The position numbers were made by a program, and so were the translations under genes. From contig LR746277.1 of NCBI GenBank assembly GCA_902729315.2, forward strand, positions 4,283,001 through 4,347,000: a stretch of DNA of 64,000 nt, in the 5' to 3' direction. Of this stretch, positions 62,319 through 64,000 are shown piece by piece. This DNA is from Spirodela intermedia. Its lineage: Eukaryota; Streptophyta; Magnoliopsida; Alismatales; Araceae. The notes beneath the pieces are model-generated. The model was not told the DNA's origin, did no database searches, and saw only the letters and a program-made list of their open reading frames with translations. Every line of letters begins with the position of its first letter. The first letter of the stretch is position 1.

Positions 62319-64000
62319 GTATGCATATTTTACTTGTTTGATTTATGCTCAATCTTGTTCAAATGAAATCGAAACAATACATTTTCTTGGTTATTTTAGT
62401 GTGCACTGTCTAGGCTTAGATGCCTCAAGCCACTTTCCATGCACAGTTTCTTTTGCTTCTGTGACATATAGCTGAAATGATAACGATTATGACGCACCTT
62501 TTTAGGAACTATATCACTAGGCTCTAGTTCTGGAATTATAAAAATGTTATTACTGAGATTATTAATGTTGCTTACTATTAAATTGGCGTCCATAAGTTAT
62601 GAAATGGTTTTTATTCTTTATCATCGTGTTGTTACGAATTGTTTCATGGCAACATAATACATAATGATAAAAATATTCTCATAATGAAAGTGTCATTTGT
62701 GAAAGAAATTTAAAGTTCTTTGAACATTGTTAATGCATGCTATTCAAGGGGAAAATGGAACGACAGATTAGTTTAAATGGAATTCGAATGCACCTCAGAA
62801 AAGAAAAGGGAATCTAAATTTTAGGAGGAGGGGTGTTAGCTGTCTGTGAAGGTTAATTGATATCTGGTTCTCGAAAGTTACACAGAATGCTACTTAAATC
62901 CAGCATTTTGGGAGGATCCTGTCAAGGTCAATCATCTGTTTCTTGGAAGCTAGTGCAATGGATGAAATGAAAGACACTAGACTGCCCGGGGTCCTTTACA
63001 TGTCCACTAAGATTATGGACCGTTGTATAGACCCAGATGGGAACCCACTGAGCTGTCCATCATGGCTGGATTGTTTTCCATGGTTGCTTGGCATGCACAT
63101 CGGTGTACCTCATTGCCAAATCTTCCCACCTTGCTTGTGACTCATTTGTGTCACCGCAATGAAATTTGAGTTAGCTTATTAACAGCATACATGAATGAAA
63201 AAAAATATGTTTTTTATGGAAACTAATGTCAAAGATGATTTATTTTTTTCCTTCCCAATATTATATTTATTAATGATGAATCGTATAAAATATGCCCCTG
63301 ACAAGCCTCCAATGTAATCCTGGTGCTCCAATTCTACCTCCTTAGGTGGTGAGATTTTGAGGCTTCAAACTGAACGGAAGGAGAGAGAAACGAGGTTGTG
63401 CCCTAGGGTAGAGAAAGAGAAGAAAAAAAAAAGAGTTCACTAGTGATGGCAATGACAGTGCTGCGTAGCATCAGTGGTGATGAATAAGAGTGGTGACAGT
63501 CAACATGGTGGTGATCATTCTAGAAATAGTAAAAAGAACAGGTGGCAGAAACTAGAAAGTTAATGCAAACTGCCGGCCCTGTCCCAGATGATTTGTCATA
63601 CACCCTTTTTGGTGTATCTATTCATATATATATGGAGAGTGGAGGACAAGTAGATGGAATCGATGGGCATCTATTGCATATAATAATAAAATTGGGGAAA
63701 TTTCATAAACTTCGCCCTTCATGATGGGTATGCTCCACATAATCTTGACTATGGATGCTGGGCTTCACACGTTTTATGAAATACTAGATCGACTGCCATT
63801 GAGCAGATCCATAGTGACCCGAACGGAGTCAACTTTTGGTCTTATATTCATTCATTCCTAGCATTTATTTACCATAGTACAAGCATATAGTTCAGGTTTA
63901 TAAATTATTTCTTGCTCGTGGAATTGCATCTGATAGCGTGATCCATTAAGTGTCTGTCTCTCTCTATTTATCTCTCTCCTCTATAAAACCCATTTCTTCC
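62319..64000 (+). other. TAF5 intron 15, running off the window
   Basis: After the donor at 62319 no further WD40-coding segment can be read. AT-rich, with short A/T and GA runs near 63380-63430. It ends inside the intron. Confidence 0.6.

Overview
The window is nuclear DNA of a flowering plant. The genes are split by AT-rich GT-AG introns, the families are plant-specific (WRKY, CIPK, plastid FAD6, reticulon-like B), and two Ty1/copia retrotransposons sit in an AT-rich block. Several genes (the BTB protein, CIPK, WRKY and the first reticulon exon) are strongly GC-rich, with little or no intron, inside AT-rich intergenic DNA. That pattern suggests a monocot or an early-diverging angiosperm, but I cannot name the species. 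CT/GA microsatellites are unusually frequent, especially near gene starts.

Layout, left to right. 1-4012 (+): 3' end of a PDS5-like Tudor gene that begins outside the window. 4740-13895 (-): a decayed copia element (LTRs 4740-5002 and 13627-13895) with a second copia element nested inside it (LTRs 7128-7378 and 11667-11920). 14114-16161 (-): a small secretory-pathway membrane protein with no name known to me. 17233-23135 (-): a UBP23-like ubiquitin-specific protease, ten exons. 24278-25633 (+): an intronless KCTD-type BTB/POZ protein. 25725-29421 (-): plastid omega-6 desaturase FAD6, nine exons. 29422-32756: intergenic DNA with a 305-bp pure purine tract. 32911-35527 (+): a reticulon-like protein of the RTNLB17/18/21 type, eight exons, one GC-AG intron. 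36451-37695 (-): a group IIa WRKY factor. 37696-42133: regulatory-looking intergenic DNA with tandem copies carrying inverted TGACG boxes. 42134-46522 (+): CPL4-like RNA polymerase II CTD phosphatase, eight exons. 47671-49047 (+): an intronless CIPK kinase. 49726 to beyond 64000 (+): TAF5, 15 exons visible, with the last WD40 repeats outside the window.

The genes form no cluster or pathway; this is an ordinary gene-rich plant segment. Three products act in chromatin or transcription (PDS5-like, CPL4, TAF5), two in stress or calcium signalling (WRKY, CIPK), one in protein turnover (UBP23), one in plastid lipid desaturation (FAD6) and one in ER shaping (reticulon). I found no previously undescribed system. 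The best second-look items are the nested retroelements, the tandem palindromic TGACG repeats upstream of the WRKY gene, the tail-to-tail BTB/FAD6 pair with 91 bp between stop codons, the GC-AG intron, the 305-bp purine tract, and a reading-frame conflict in the small membrane-protein gene. All multi-exon models were joined by eye from splice signals and phase; most close exactly in frame, which is the main support for them.
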